A stretch of 64,000 nt of DNA, taken from positions 124,001 to 188,000 of the forward strand of contig NZ_BSSV01000003.1 of the NCBI RefSeq assembly GCF_030161435.1. The letters are read 5' to 3'. Source of the stretch: Thalassotalea loyana. GTDB lineage: Bacteria; Pseudomonadota; Gammaproteobacteria; Enterobacterales; Alteromonadaceae. Below the pieces are notes generated by a model. That model was not told the DNA's origin, ran no database searches, and saw nothing but the letters and a program-made list of their open reading frames with translations. Each line of letters begins with the position of its first letter. Within the stretch, counting starts at the first letter, position 1. Positions 53,094-61,533 of this stretch are shown here, piece after piece. The translations under genes and the position numbers were made by a program.

Positions 53094-53480
53094 ATGCCTG
53101 AAATATATTGATGCGAAGTATTAAATATAAAGAAAGAGTACCACCCTCTCTTTGCCACCCGAGCCAACCAGTGGTTCGAGTCGCTAGTTCCAATTTGAGT
53201 CGTACCAATTTAAACCAACCTTAAAGGTTGGTTTTTTTATACCTGAAATATATTGATTCGAAGTACGCAATATAAAAAAAGAGCGCCACCCGCTCTTTGC
53301 CGCCCGAGCCAATCGGTGGTTCGAGTCGCTAGTTCCCATTTGAGTCGTACCAATGTAAAGCACCTCTGTAAGTTGCTTTTTTATGTCTGAAATATACTGA
53401 TTCGAAGTATTAAATATAAAGAAAGAGTACCACCCTCTCTTTGCCACCCAAGCTAATCGGTGAAACGAGTTCACTCCGCT
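53094..53480 (+). repeat. Tandem repeats carrying tRNA-Val 3'-end remnants (rtT-like)
   Basis: Three degenerate units, about 136-145 bp each. The T-arm start GGTGGTTCGAG of the tRNA (53034) recurs at 53170, 53315 and, weakly, 53459; GTCGTACCA of its 3' end recurs at 53199 and 53344. Each unit also carries the terminator-like hairpin, the spacer CTGAAATATA-TGATTCGAAGTA in similar form, and a hairpin AAAGAG / CTCTTT. No unit can form a tRNA. The layout recalls the rtT repeats after E. coli tyrT. Confidence 0.8.
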
Positions 53481-53612
53481 ATACCTTAAGCAGGTTCTTT
53501 TTAAATCATTTCAACGCCCTAAATTGCGATATTTTAAACCGCCACCTAATATCAAAGAGCTTCTCAAATTAAGAAGTATGGAAGCTCACAAAATTAAATA
53601 GGAGGATTTAAG

Positions 53613-54125
53613 ATGTCAAAGTTAAAAATTAACGCAACTGGCGACGCGTCAGATGAGTTTGTCAAAGATTTGTTTACTTATATCGTAGACGGAGGACTTG
53701 AAGACCTGATTGTCGATACATTATCAAATAAAAATAGGATGGTTAGCCTAACTCATTGGGATCCTCATGAAAATGAAGTGACTTTTGAATCGCTAGAAAT
53801 TAATCAATTGTCACCGCATTCAACCATTGATTTGCCCTCTGATCCGATAAGCGTTTCTGCAGGTATTGAAGATGAAAACCTAGTACTCAGCGTTAACTAT
53901 AGCGGTGGTTGCAAAACACATTTATTCGAATTGATATGGGACGGTCAATATTTAGAGTCGTCACCTTTACAAATCAACCTAAATTTCCGACATTCAAATC
54001 AAGGCGATACATGTCAGATGTTGATCAGAAAACGGCTTGCTTACTCTTTATCAGACGTCGAACCATGCCATATAAATTTACATCTCGATGGACATAAAAT
54101 ATCAACGATTGTTTACAATCCATAG
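53613..54125 (+). CDS. Protein of unknown function
   Basis: 170 residues, no signal peptide or membrane segment, acidic. The second half looks beta-rich with NYSGGCKTHLFELIWDG and HSNQGDTCQMLIRKRLAYSL, a Cys-x2-His and later Cys that might bind a metal or form a disulfide. Family not recognised. AGGAGG before the ATG supports translation. It stands alone after the tRNA-Val repeats. Confidence 0.65.
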   Translation: MSKLKINATGDASDEFVKDLFTYIVDGGLEDLIVDTLSNKNRMVSLTHWDPHENEVTFESLEINQLSPHSTIDLPSDPISVSAGIEDENLVLSVNYSGGCKTHLFELIWDGQYLESSPLQINLNFRHSNQGDTCQMLIRKRLAYSLSDVEPCHINLHLDGHKISTIVYNP

Positions 54126-54208
54126 CGATAATAAGAGCGAATAAAAAATACGACTTCACCACACATGACCTAGTTGAAAACCATGTCATGTGTTGTGAGC
54201 AGGCTTTA

Positions 54209-55438
54209 TTATGCTCTTCTTGGCTTAAACGCCTGCCTTCCCATATCTTTCATAATCCCAATGACTGTCACCCAAGCACTAAGATCGGATTTTGGCGATT
54301 TTCCCTTCGCTATACGAGCAATTTGCGTTTCGAACCATGTAATACTCAACATCGCCATTTTATCGACGCCACGTAAACCTGTTGTTGGCGTAGGTACAAA
54401 TGCTGTAAACAATTCATCTTGCATCGCTTGATTGGGTAAATGAGGATAGATAGCTAACGGACGAGCTAAGCCAACCATATCTGTTGCTCCTGATGCTAAA
54501 GCATTATTCATTGCTTTGGTTGATCTAAATCCACCTGTAACAACAAGTTTGGTTGATACAATGCTTCTAGCCTGCTCTGCATAGTCAAGAAAATACGCTT
54601 CACGCGCCTTGGTTGAGTCTTTTATTTTATGTCCCACCATGCTTGGGCTTTCATATGTACCGCCAGATATTTCAATTAAATCAATACCAATGTCACCTAG
54701 TTTTTTAATAACTTGCATTGATTCTTCTGGAGTAAAACCTCCTTTCATGTAGTCAGCAGAATTCAACTTGATACCAATTGGAAACTCACTGCCTACTTTT
54801 GATCGCATCGCATCATACAACTCAACAACAAAACGCATTCTATTTTCGAGCGAACCACCCCACTTATCCTCACGTTTATTGTGGCGAGCAGACAAAAATT
54901 GACTGACTAAATAGCCGTGAGCGCCATGAATTTGTACTCCATCAAAACCAGCGTCCTTTGCAAACTTGGCACTTGTGGCAAACTTGTCGATAATCGCAAT
55001 AATTTCAGGTTCAGTGAGTGCTCTTGGTTTATTAAACGCTTTATCTAAGCCTTTACCTAGAGAAATGGCTGAAGGTGCTACTGGCTCTTTACTTAAAAAG
55101 CTTGGTATTTGCTTACCTGGGTGATTAAGTTGCATCCAAATTTTTGAATTATTAACCTTGCCCGCCTTTGCCCATTGTTCAAATAGACTTAAATCACTTT
55201 GTTCATCAAGTACGACATTCTTTGGCTCGCCCAAGGCAGTTCTATCAATCATTACATTTCCGGTTACAGACAATCCTATGCCGCCCTCTGCCCATGTTTT
55301 GTATACCTGAAACAGCCCAGTTGTTGGGTTATGGTATTTGTCGCCAAGTTGTTCACTCATTGCTGATTTAAACAAACGATTCTTAACTGTGAAGTCGTTA
55401 TTTATCTCAACAAGGCTGCCAATGTTCAAACTAGTCAT
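54209..55438 (-). CDS. Old-yellow-enzyme family NADH:flavin oxidoreductase
   Basis: 409 residues from ATG 55438 with GGAG seven bases upstream. FMN-binding TIM barrel: NRLFKSAMSEQL near the start, KIWMQLNHPGKQ, DGVQIHGAHGYLVSQFLS with the substrate His pair, GGSLENRMRFVVELYDAMR, and ATDMVGLARPLAI for phosphate binding. Reduces activated C=C bonds; related to NemA and the N-domain of 2,4-dienoyl-CoA reductase, without the C-terminal Fe-S/FAD part. Follows a TetR gene and shares an operator-like sequence with it. Confidence 0.87.
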   Translation of the reverse strand: MTSLNIGSLVEINNDFTVKNRLFKSAMSEQLGDKYHNPTTGLFQVYKTWAEGGIGLSVTGNVMIDRTALGEPKNVVLDEQSDLSLFEQWAKAGKVNNSKIWMQLNHPGKQIPSFLSKEPVAPSAISLGKGLDKAFNKPRALTEPEIIAIIDKFATSAKFAKDAGFDGVQIHGAHGYLVSQFLSARHNKREDKWGGSLENRMRFVVELYDAMRSKVGSEFPIGIKLNSADYMKGGFTPEESMQVIKKLGDIGIDLIEISGGTYESPSMVGHKIKDSTKAREAYFLDYAEQARSIVSTKLVVTGGFRSTKAMNNALASGATDMVGLARPLAIYPHLPNQAMQDELFTAFVPTPTTGLRGVDKMAMLSITWFETQIARIAKGKSPKSDLSAWVTVIGIMKDMGRQAFKPRRA

Positions 55439-55463
55439 TTGATTACTCCACACCAGATTTTTA

Positions 55464-55476
55464 GGCTGGTCGTCTT
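55464..55476 (-). promoter_or_regulatory. Putative TetR operator upstream of the OYE gene
   Basis: Minus strand reads AAGACGACCAGCC, matching 11 of 13 bases of AAGACGACCGGTC found before the TetR gene (56114-56126). It lies about 25 bp before the start codon of the oxidoreductase. Confidence 0.45.
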
Positions 55477-55496
55477 ATCGTTTAGGTAATTGTTTT

Positions 55497-56099
55497 CTAT
55501 GTTGTCGGCACGAGAAGTTGTCGCAGCAGCAAATGAAGCGTTTGACGAACCGTGTCTGTGCTACTTTCAATCTTCATTTTCAGCAACGCACCCTCCCAAG
55601 TACACCAAAGTAAGTCAGCTAATTGTGCTGCTTCGACATCTGTGCGAATTTGCCCCTGCGCTTGTGCCATTTCAATGATTGACACCATGCGCTTTTTCCA
55701 TTCAACAACGGTTGCACGCATTGACTCTCTGCACAGCTCACTGTGCCCACCTATTTCAGCTGCCATATTCCCAAGTAAACAACCTTTCAAATGAGATTCT
55801 TGCTCAAAGCTATCAACCATGAAGTCGTATACTTGCTCAATTAATGCAATTGGGCTCAGTGATGATTGCGCGATGTGTGCATCAAATTTAACTAAAAGTT
55901 GATTAGCGTAGGTGTTCAGAATTTCAGCGACGAAATGCTCTTTGCTTGAGAAATAATTATAAAAAGACCCTTTGGGTACGTTAACCGTATCCAAAATCAA
56001 TTTGAGTCCTGTCCCATGATAACCGTGCTCTGACAGCAAGTTAATGCCTTCTTTAAGCAACTGTTCCCTGGTTTTTTCACTGCGTCTAATTCGTGCCAT
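55497..56099 (-). CDS. TetR/AcrR family regulator (NemR/AcuR-like)
   Basis: 200 residues. HTH in residues ~10-55: TREQLLKEGINLLSEHGYHG, then VPKGSFYNYFSSKEHF, which is the NemR/AcuR type. C-terminal ligand domain contains three cysteines (GCLLG, ELCRES, LLWCTW), of interest because NemR senses electrophiles through Cys. Adjacent to the flavin oxidoreductase gene in the same direction, as in E. coli nemRA. Predicted repressor of itself and the oxidoreductase. Confidence 0.87.
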   Translation of the reverse strand: MARIRRSEKTREQLLKEGINLLSEHGYHGTGLKLILDTVNVPKGSFYNYFSSKEHFVAEILNTYANQLLVKFDAHIAQSSLSPIALIEQVYDFMVDSFEQESHLKGCLLGNMAAEIGGHSELCRESMRATVVEWKKRMVSIIEMAQAQGQIRTDVEAAQLADLLWCTWEGALLKMKIESSTDTVRQTLHLLLRQLLVPTT

Positions 56100-56113
56100 A
56101 AACTTTATTATAT

Positions 56114-56126
56114 GACCGGTCGTCTT
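56114..56126 (-). promoter_or_regulatory. Putative autoregulatory TetR operator
   Basis: GACCGGTC palindrome (56114-56121) extended to AAGACGACCGGTC on the minus strand, 15-27 bp before the TetR start. GACCGGTC-type sites are typical of this TetR subgroup. Confidence 0.5.
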
Positions 56127-56245
56127 TTAATTAAAGTAATAATCTTTCTATTGCCTTCTTTTATTAGTAACACTTTGTTAAATCGTCAGTTACTAATCCA
56201 TATACGCAGCGCAACACCATGTACGGATAAACTGAGAGGTTAGTA

Positions 56246-57403
56246 TTAACGAACGTTAAAGCCACCCTGTGTTAATTTTGCATTCACTCGTTGTTGAAAA
56301 CCACGAATCAAACGTTCTCCGCCTTTAGCCGATGGCCCAAACTCAAACCTAGGGTTAGATAAGGATTGTTGAAGTTGCTCACAAACAAAGATGTCCTCTT
56401 GCATAAAATCACCGCTCCCTAACGCATGACTTTGTTCGTGTTGTGATGACTTTGCCTTCACTCGTGACGTCCAAAAGGTATAGGACTTTGTCGCTTGTTT
56501 AATAAACGCCATTGAAGAGCAATTCTTAACTTTACTCCTTACTACAACCTTCGTTTGGTCAACTGATAAAGGCATTATATGAAATACTGACCAACTAGAT
56601 TCTGATTCTGCTAGGCCGACATTTGGAAAAAGCAATGGCACCCAAGCCCCCATTTTTTTATCATTCTTGTCTATCAGCAAAGGATATGGTGAGTGTTGGT
56701 CGATGTTTTCATAATAAGCCTGCGCTAACGGCTCCCAAAAAAACACATGTTCATCGACAAAGCCAAATTCAGCTTTTTTATGATCATACATATGTAGTGT
56801 GCCCGCATGAAGCTGAGCTAAGTGATAATGATCAATGTAGTTTTCAGCGACTAGCTTCCAATTTGCATTTATTGTGACTTCGTAAAGGGCCTCTTTAGCT
56901 TCAACAAGTGCTTCGACATCGTAAGGCGCAACATGAGAGCCCATGCCCGAAAAATACTGTTGTACTGGCACAGCGTTCGGATCAGGATGAACCCAAACCA
57001 TCCCCCGCCAAATCCCAACACTTGCTCGTTTTAGTGACAGGCATGCTTTATTTAATCCCTCAAATTCTTGCTTCGCTTTGGGTAGCGACTTGAGGTTACC
57101 TGATTGATCATACGTCCAATCATGATATGGGCAGGTTATCTTTGCGGATAACCTGCCTTGACCATCAAGCAACTTCATTCCACGGTGGCGACAAAAGTTG
57201 TGAAACGCTTTTAACTCTCCTTGTTCATCACGCAAAACAACCAGACTAGTTAAACCAGCGACAACTGTTAAATAACGATTATTTTCCTGTAAATCCTCGA
57301 CCAGGCCACAAAACGTCCAGCAATTAGAAAAAATGTGCGCCATTTCAGCGTTAAATCGTTTAGTGCACGTGTAGTCTTTGTTCGTCAAAATATTGTTTTC
57401 CAC
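56246..57403 (-). CDS. Rieske non-haem iron oxygenase, alpha subunit
   Basis: 385 residues from a GTG with AGGAG seven bases upstream. Rieske cluster Cys71-x-His73 ... Cys91-x2-His94 (CRHRGMKLLD, CPYHDWTYD). Catalytic iron motif with Glu187, Asp191, His194 and His199 in NWKLVAENYIDHYHLAQLHA, and a third ligand probably in DFMQEDIF near 340. Needs a reductase, which is not encoded nearby. Substrate unknown; possible classes are aromatic, steroid or quaternary-amine compounds. Distal gene of the operon starting at 60716. Confidence 0.9.
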   Translation of the reverse strand: MENNILTNKDYTCTKRFNAEMAHIFSNCWTFCGLVEDLQENNRYLTVVAGLTSLVVLRDEQGELKAFHNFCRHRGMKLLDGQGRLSAKITCPYHDWTYDQSGNLKSLPKAKQEFEGLNKACLSLKRASVGIWRGMVWVHPDPNAVPVQQYFSGMGSHVAPYDVEALVEAKEALYEVTINANWKLVAENYIDHYHLAQLHAGTLHMYDHKKAEFGFVDEHVFFWEPLAQAYYENIDQHSPYPLLIDKNDKKMGAWVPLLFPNVGLAESESSWSVFHIMPLSVDQTKVVVRSKVKNCSSMAFIKQATKSYTFWTSRVKAKSSQHEQSHALGSGDFMQEDIFVCEQLQQSLSNPRFEFGPSAKGGERLIRGFQQRVNAKLTQGGFNVR

Positions 57404-57415
57404 AGCCTTCTCCTA

Positions 57416-57613
57416 TCAAGAAGGCCAATAGGGGTAAACAAAACACGATGCCGCAACTATCGCCCAAATGGCCATCGTAAGCCAATACATAACTGGCTCC
57501 TCGGCGCGACGATAAGGGTGCCAGATATAAGCAACCCCTCGTACAAGGTCAAATAGCAACCATAAAATCAAAACAAAGCCGAGCCAATAACTGTAAGGTA
57601 GCTCCATAAACAT
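57416..57613 (-). CDS. Small two-helix membrane protein
   Basis: 65 residues from ATG 57613, with GAGGAG nine bases upstream. An earlier ATG at 57640 has no ribosome-binding site and overlaps the preceding gene. Two helices (YWLGFVLILWLLFDLVRGVA, MYWLTMAIWAIVAASCFVY) around a basic loop HPYRRAEEP. Family not recognised. Sits between the di-haem lipoprotein and the Rieske gene, so it probably belongs to that complex or pathway. Confidence 0.7.
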   Translation of the reverse strand: MFMELPYSYWLGFVLILWLLFDLVRGVAYIWHPYRRAEEPVMYWLTMAIWAIVAASCFVYPYWPS

Positions 57614-57629
57614 TTGATTAATCTCCTCG

Positions 57630-60600
57630 TTATCTTTCATCAGCGTTTAAAACGCCATCTAAATTTCGATCTAAAGCAAGTTGCCAACCTTTTCCTGGAA
57701 TAGCGCAAGTAAACGTTAAACGGTTATCTGGTTGTTTTGCTAATGACAACAATTGAGTCGTATCTAGCGATGACTCACTCGCAGAATCACTACGGTAGGT
57801 CTGCGTATCTACATCAAATAAATAACCACGCTGCAGGCCATTAACTACACCTAATGCAATCAGATCACACTCGGTCACTTCCCCACCGAGCAATTTAGAA
57901 GCAAAAGCCGTTTGAGCGCGTTGTTCAAACAATTGTATTCTTGCCTCCACACCTTCAATATTAGCCGCAGACAACGTAATTTGCTGACCAACAATTGGGG
58001 CTAAATCATTGTCAAACTCCATCATGTAATCAACCAAGCCTCGTCGTGTTTCTTCATTCGGAATACCTATTTCGCCTGCATTGAAATGACAGCCAAATCG
58101 CTCATCGGCACCTTCTGGACAACCAAGCTCACCGTTGTCAAAAACACCGCCTTTTAAGAAATTTAATAGCTGATCCGTTGCGCCATCATGCAGAAAACCA
58201 AATCCTCTAATTTGATCGCCTTGATGCACTTTGGTATGGGACGGTAAAAAGCCTTCTCGATCAGGCAGGCCAAACATACCAACACGAGTGTATAGATTTC
58301 TTAATTGCGGTACTTTGAAAATCTGAATCTCTCCGCCATGTGCAACTTCACCCCGACTACCATAAAACCCCTTCAATGGATCAACCCCATGACAGCCTTG
58401 ACAGTTCACGCCATCGACACTATCGCCATTTAAAGGGGTGTCTTCAGCAGCACCATCTGAGCGACGATCGCCATGAAAAAATTGTTCTCCAATAGCAGCA
58501 GATTGAGATAAAGCGTTATCTAACCCTCGAATCGGGTTTGGTGGTAAAGCAACTTGAAGCATAAATTCTGCAAATTTATCCATATCTGCTTCCAACTCAA
58601 CGACATCTGATGACTTTTGCTGCTCGTCGACACTTGCGGGTAACTCGATATTTAATCCAAGTAAACCTTCGAATGCCACAATAAAGTTTTTAAAGGATGT
58701 TTTCTCATCTAATGTTTGGTCATGATCATCACCAAAATAGCCCACTGAACGATCACCACGCCAATGCATATGACCATGGTTTTGCATCCCTCTCAACGTT
58801 TGCGTTCCCATAGGCCCTTTCATCGAGGCAAACGTTCGCTCGTCACCATTACCATTGATTAAATCAAGCAACTGACAGCTTGCTTCATCAGGCCCAACTA
58901 ACAAACAACCAAGCTCAGACAAGTTTTGAGTAGGAAATGGCTGTGGGTTACGACCGTTGCTCGCATCAGGGTTACCTAGATTCCAACTTAAGTGATCTGT
59001 ATCACCGAAAATATGACAACTTGCACAAGATGATTCACCATTAGATGACGAACGTTTAGCGTCATAAAGCATAAAGCGCCCTGCCATGAAATCCTCAGGC
59101 TCTAAGGTTGGCAAAGTAATTCTTTGTTCTTCACTGCGCGTATTGAGATCTATTGTCACGATCGCATTGTCAAAACGTGTAAACACATAAAGTGATTGGG
59201 ATTTCTCATTCAACAGTAGACCAACCGGCCCGCCGGGTACGTCAATAAATCGCTGACTAGCCTCAATTGAGCTAAACTCTTCTGCCGTATCGTCCCATAA
59301 ATCATCATTTGAAAGCGCAGACGAAGAGTGAACTGCAATTTTATCTGAGCCAATAACCGCGGTATAAATTGAATTACCGGTTTGATCTATGGCTAGTTGT
59401 AACGGAGTTGATAGGCTATGTTCCTTATTCGAACTATTACCTTTTAGATTTTGATAATCAATATGACGATTTAAATGACGTGCTTTTACGCGTCCAGTAT
59501 CTGGCTCAATAACCGTTATGCGCGATTGTGCAATGTTTCCTTGAACAGTTGAACCGGCGAATTCTCCGGGACCTTCAAATCGTGTGGCATTGTTAGCATC
59601 CGTATTTGAAACCAGTAGCTCGCCAGTTCTTGGGTTAACCGCGAGGTTAAATAATGTTGTTCCAACATGATCGTAACTAGCCAATTGTTGATGAGTATTG
59701 GTATCAATTGCGAAAACATCATGATCTGGTAGGTTAAACCGTATGCCATTTGAAAAGTTTCGTCCTTTAGTGTCACGCCATTGGCCACTTTCTTGATCAT
59801 ATTTAACAATCATACTTGTCCATGGCTGCGGTTCACCATCAGCGTTAACGCCTGGCGCTGTTCTCCCTCCGGGTAAATAACCATTGTCCAAGCCATTGGG
59901 TGAACTCATCTCATCAAGCACTTGGCATGGATAACGACCATAATCATCATCTTCATAGCCATAACACATGACGGCCTCATGAACTGCAGTCGTTTGATTG
60001 CCTGAGTTGAGCACCCCTGCGTATAAGGTTTTTCCATCATTTGATAAAGCAAGCCCACGAAGCGTGTCACCGAATAGTGAAATAATCTCTAATGGTTTAC
60101 CACCAGCATTTTCACCTTGAGATTGTCCATCAAAGACCCAAATATCAGCTCGACCAATACCTGGCGTATGAAGTTGTGGGTCTCCTGCACCTTTAACGTC
60201 AGATAAATCAGGGTTCATTCGTTGTTGACCACGATGGGCTGTTGTGATGAATGCTTTACCGTTGGCGAAAATAATATCTCTCGGTTCATCCCCAACAAGT
60301 AGCGTTCTCGAGACAGTTGCAGGTGTCAACGTTAAATCGACAATACTAATAGAGTCTGACAAATGATTAACGACCCATGCTTTCCCCTGATTTACCGCAA
60401 CTGACACGGGCTCTAACCCAACAGGAATACTGGAAGTAAAAGACAAACGCCCTGATTCATCGATATCAAAAACATCCAATGAATTATTCGACGTATTGGT
60501 TAGTAGTAGTTGATTGCCGTCTTCTGTCATAGCAATAGGCCTGACTGGCGCTGATTCAAAACCAATATGTTTAGATTGTTGCGCAGGTGGCTCTACGATT

Positions 60601-60716
60601 GTTGGCGGTTGCGTCGGTGGTTCGATCGTAACTGGCGGAGTTACCGTCTCTGAATTACTACCTCCACATCCAACGAGTATGCCCGTCGTAAGCAATGAAA
60701 AAACGATACTTCTCAT
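57630..60716 (-). CDS. Large lipoprotein: beta-propeller plus di-haem cytochrome c peroxidase/MauG-like domain
   Basis: 1028 residues. Lipobox LVGCGGS (Cys about 17), proline-rich linker, then a YVTN/SMP-30-type beta-propeller (about 55-530; MTEDGNQLLLTNTSNNSLDV, ALSNDGKTLYAGV, SRITVIEPDTGRVKA). C-terminal half has two haem c motifs, CASCHIF and CQGCHG, as in bacterial di-haem peroxidases and MauG, and ends in a Ca-binding-like loop DRNLDGVLNADE. Probably periplasmic, lipid-anchored, and an electron-transfer or oxidising enzyme. Heads the operon; two operator-like palindromes precede it. Confidence 0.85.
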   Translation of the reverse strand: MRSIVFSLLTTGILVGCGGSNSETVTPPVTIEPPTQPPTIVEPPAQQSKHIGFESAPVRPIAMTEDGNQLLLTNTSNNSLDVFDIDESGRLSFTSSIPVGLEPVSVAVNQGKAWVVNHLSDSISIVDLTLTPATVSRTLLVGDEPRDIIFANGKAFITTAHRGQQRMNPDLSDVKGAGDPQLHTPGIGRADIWVFDGQSQGENAGGKPLEIISLFGDTLRGLALSNDGKTLYAGVLNSGNQTTAVHEAVMCYGYEDDDYGRYPCQVLDEMSSPNGLDNGYLPGGRTAPGVNADGEPQPWTSMIVKYDQESGQWRDTKGRNFSNGIRFNLPDHDVFAIDTNTHQQLASYDHVGTTLFNLAVNPRTGELLVSNTDANNATRFEGPGEFAGSTVQGNIAQSRITVIEPDTGRVKARHLNRHIDYQNLKGNSSNKEHSLSTPLQLAIDQTGNSIYTAVIGSDKIAVHSSSALSNDDLWDDTAEEFSSIEASQRFIDVPGGPVGLLLNEKSQSLYVFTRFDNAIVTIDLNTRSEEQRITLPTLEPEDFMAGRFMLYDAKRSSSNGESSCASCHIFGDTDHLSWNLGNPDASNGRNPQPFPTQNLSELGCLLVGPDEASCQLLDLINGNGDERTFASMKGPMGTQTLRGMQNHGHMHWRGDRSVGYFGDDHDQTLDEKTSFKNFIVAFEGLLGLNIELPASVDEQQKSSDVVELEADMDKFAEFMLQVALPPNPIRGLDNALSQSAAIGEQFFHGDRRSDGAAEDTPLNGDSVDGVNCQGCHGVDPLKGFYGSRGEVAHGGEIQIFKVPQLRNLYTRVGMFGLPDREGFLPSHTKVHQGDQIRGFGFLHDGATDQLLNFLKGGVFDNGELGCPEGADERFGCHFNAGEIGIPNEETRRGLVDYMMEFDNDLAPIVGQQITLSAANIEGVEARIQLFEQRAQTAFASKLLGGEVTECDLIALGVVNGLQRGYLFDVDTQTYRSDSASESSLDTTQLLSLAKQPDNRLTFTCAIPGKGWQLALDRNLDGVLNADER

Positions 60717-60727
60717 AGTTTCCCTTT

Positions 60728-60752
60728 ATAAATTTTCATATTGACAATTTAT
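60728..60752. promoter_or_regulatory. Operator-like palindrome O1 (TetR site)
   Basis: Imperfect palindrome: ATAAATTTTCA, 3-nt centre, TGACAATTTAT. Identical over 25 bp to the copy at 61457-61481. It starts 12 bp upstream of the 60716 start codon. Confidence 0.7.
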
Positions 60753-60770
60753 AAACTAGAATAATTTACC

Positions 60771-60795
60771 ATTAATTGTCAACATGACAATTAAT
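60771..60795. promoter_or_regulatory. Operator-like palindrome O2 (TetR site)
   Basis: Perfect: arms ATTAATTGTCA and TGACAATTAAT with a 3-nt centre. The core AATTGTCA-N3-TGACAATT is shared with O1 and O3. Centre 43 bp from O1, about four helical turns, in the gap between the lipoprotein and TetR genes. Confidence 0.75.
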
Positions 60796-60868
60796 AAAAA
60801 TATTGATAAGGTTGGACACAATAACCAAGGTCATTTCACTTAGTTGTAATTAAATATGAGGAATGTAG

Positions 60869-61450
60869 ATGCCTAGACCTAGCATGGCAGCCCAGCGTGT
60901 AGAAGAAATATTAGATGCATTAGAAACCTGCATTTTGAAGCAAGGTATTCAAGCAACATCACTTGAAAACATTGCTGAAACCGCTGGCGTTAAGCGCACA
61001 ATTTTACGTCATTATATTGGTAATAGAGATGACATCATCTGTGCCTTAAGTAAGCGATGGCGCGCGAAATATACTGAGCAATGGCAAGAAGTAGTTGAAT
61101 GGCTCCCAGCGAAAAATAAGACTGAAGCCATGATAGAAACGCTCTTTTCGGTTGGTTCTACAGACCGAATAAGTGCAACTATTATTGGCGAAGCGATATT
61201 CTCTGAAGCCAAAAGATTACCGTCGATTAAAGATGATCAACACAGTATTATGGAAGAGTTTTTTGACTATCTATCAGCTAGTTTGAAAAACGATTACCCA
61301 AATGCGCCGGATGACAAAGTAGCCCTTGTTTGCAGTGGCTTATATGCAAATTATCTCCAAGCAGAATCCCTATTACCTTTGAAGTTTATTGAACAAGTGC
61401 ATCAGCTAAAACTGAGTTCTAAATTACTTTGTACGACATTAACAGCATAA
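60869..61450 (+). CDS. TetR family regulator of the oxidation gene set
   Basis: 193 residues. N-terminal HTH: VEEILDALETCILKQGIQATS, AETAGVKRTILRHYIGNRDD; the C-terminal ligand domain is unlike the other TetR here. TGAGGA precedes the ATG. It lies divergent from the lipoprotein operon and upstream of a two-gene plus-strand unit; three matching palindromes flank it on both sides, so it is the probable regulator of both arms and of itself. Confidence 0.87.
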   Translation: MPRPSMAAQRVEEILDALETCILKQGIQATSLENIAETAGVKRTILRHYIGNRDDIICALSKRWRAKYTEQWQEVVEWLPAKNKTEAMIETLFSVGSTDRISATIIGEAIFSEAKRLPSIKDDQHSIMEEFFDYLSASLKNDYPNAPDDKVALVCSGLYANYLQAESLLPLKFIEQVHQLKLSSKLLCTTLTA

Positions 61451-61487
61451 CAAGCAATAAATTTTCATATTGACAATTTATTGCTTG
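61451..61487. promoter_or_regulatory. Operator-like palindrome O3 within a 13-bp inverted repeat
   Basis: 61457-61481 repeats O1 exactly. Around it, CAAGCAATAAATT (61451-61463) and AATTTATTGCTTG (61475-61487) are perfectly complementary, so the RNA could also form a hairpin just after the TetR stop. It lies 47 bp before the next start codon. Confidence 0.7.
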
Positions 61488-61533
61488 TTGATTATTCTTG
61501 TGCCCATATTTTAATCATAGATGTGGAGTTACT

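Noticed and set aside
52916-53474. Minus-strand open frames of 83 and 96 codons (52916-53167 and 53184-53474)
   Set aside because: They are antisense to tRNA-Val and its repeats and arise from the repeat sequence itself; no ribosome-binding sites and a product like the known false ORFs antisense to tRNA genes.
53094-53480. Regular direct repeats that could suggest a CRISPR array
   Set aside because: Units are about 140 bp, degenerate and contain tRNA-Val 3' pieces and terminator hairpins; no short identical repeats with unique spacers and no cas genes.
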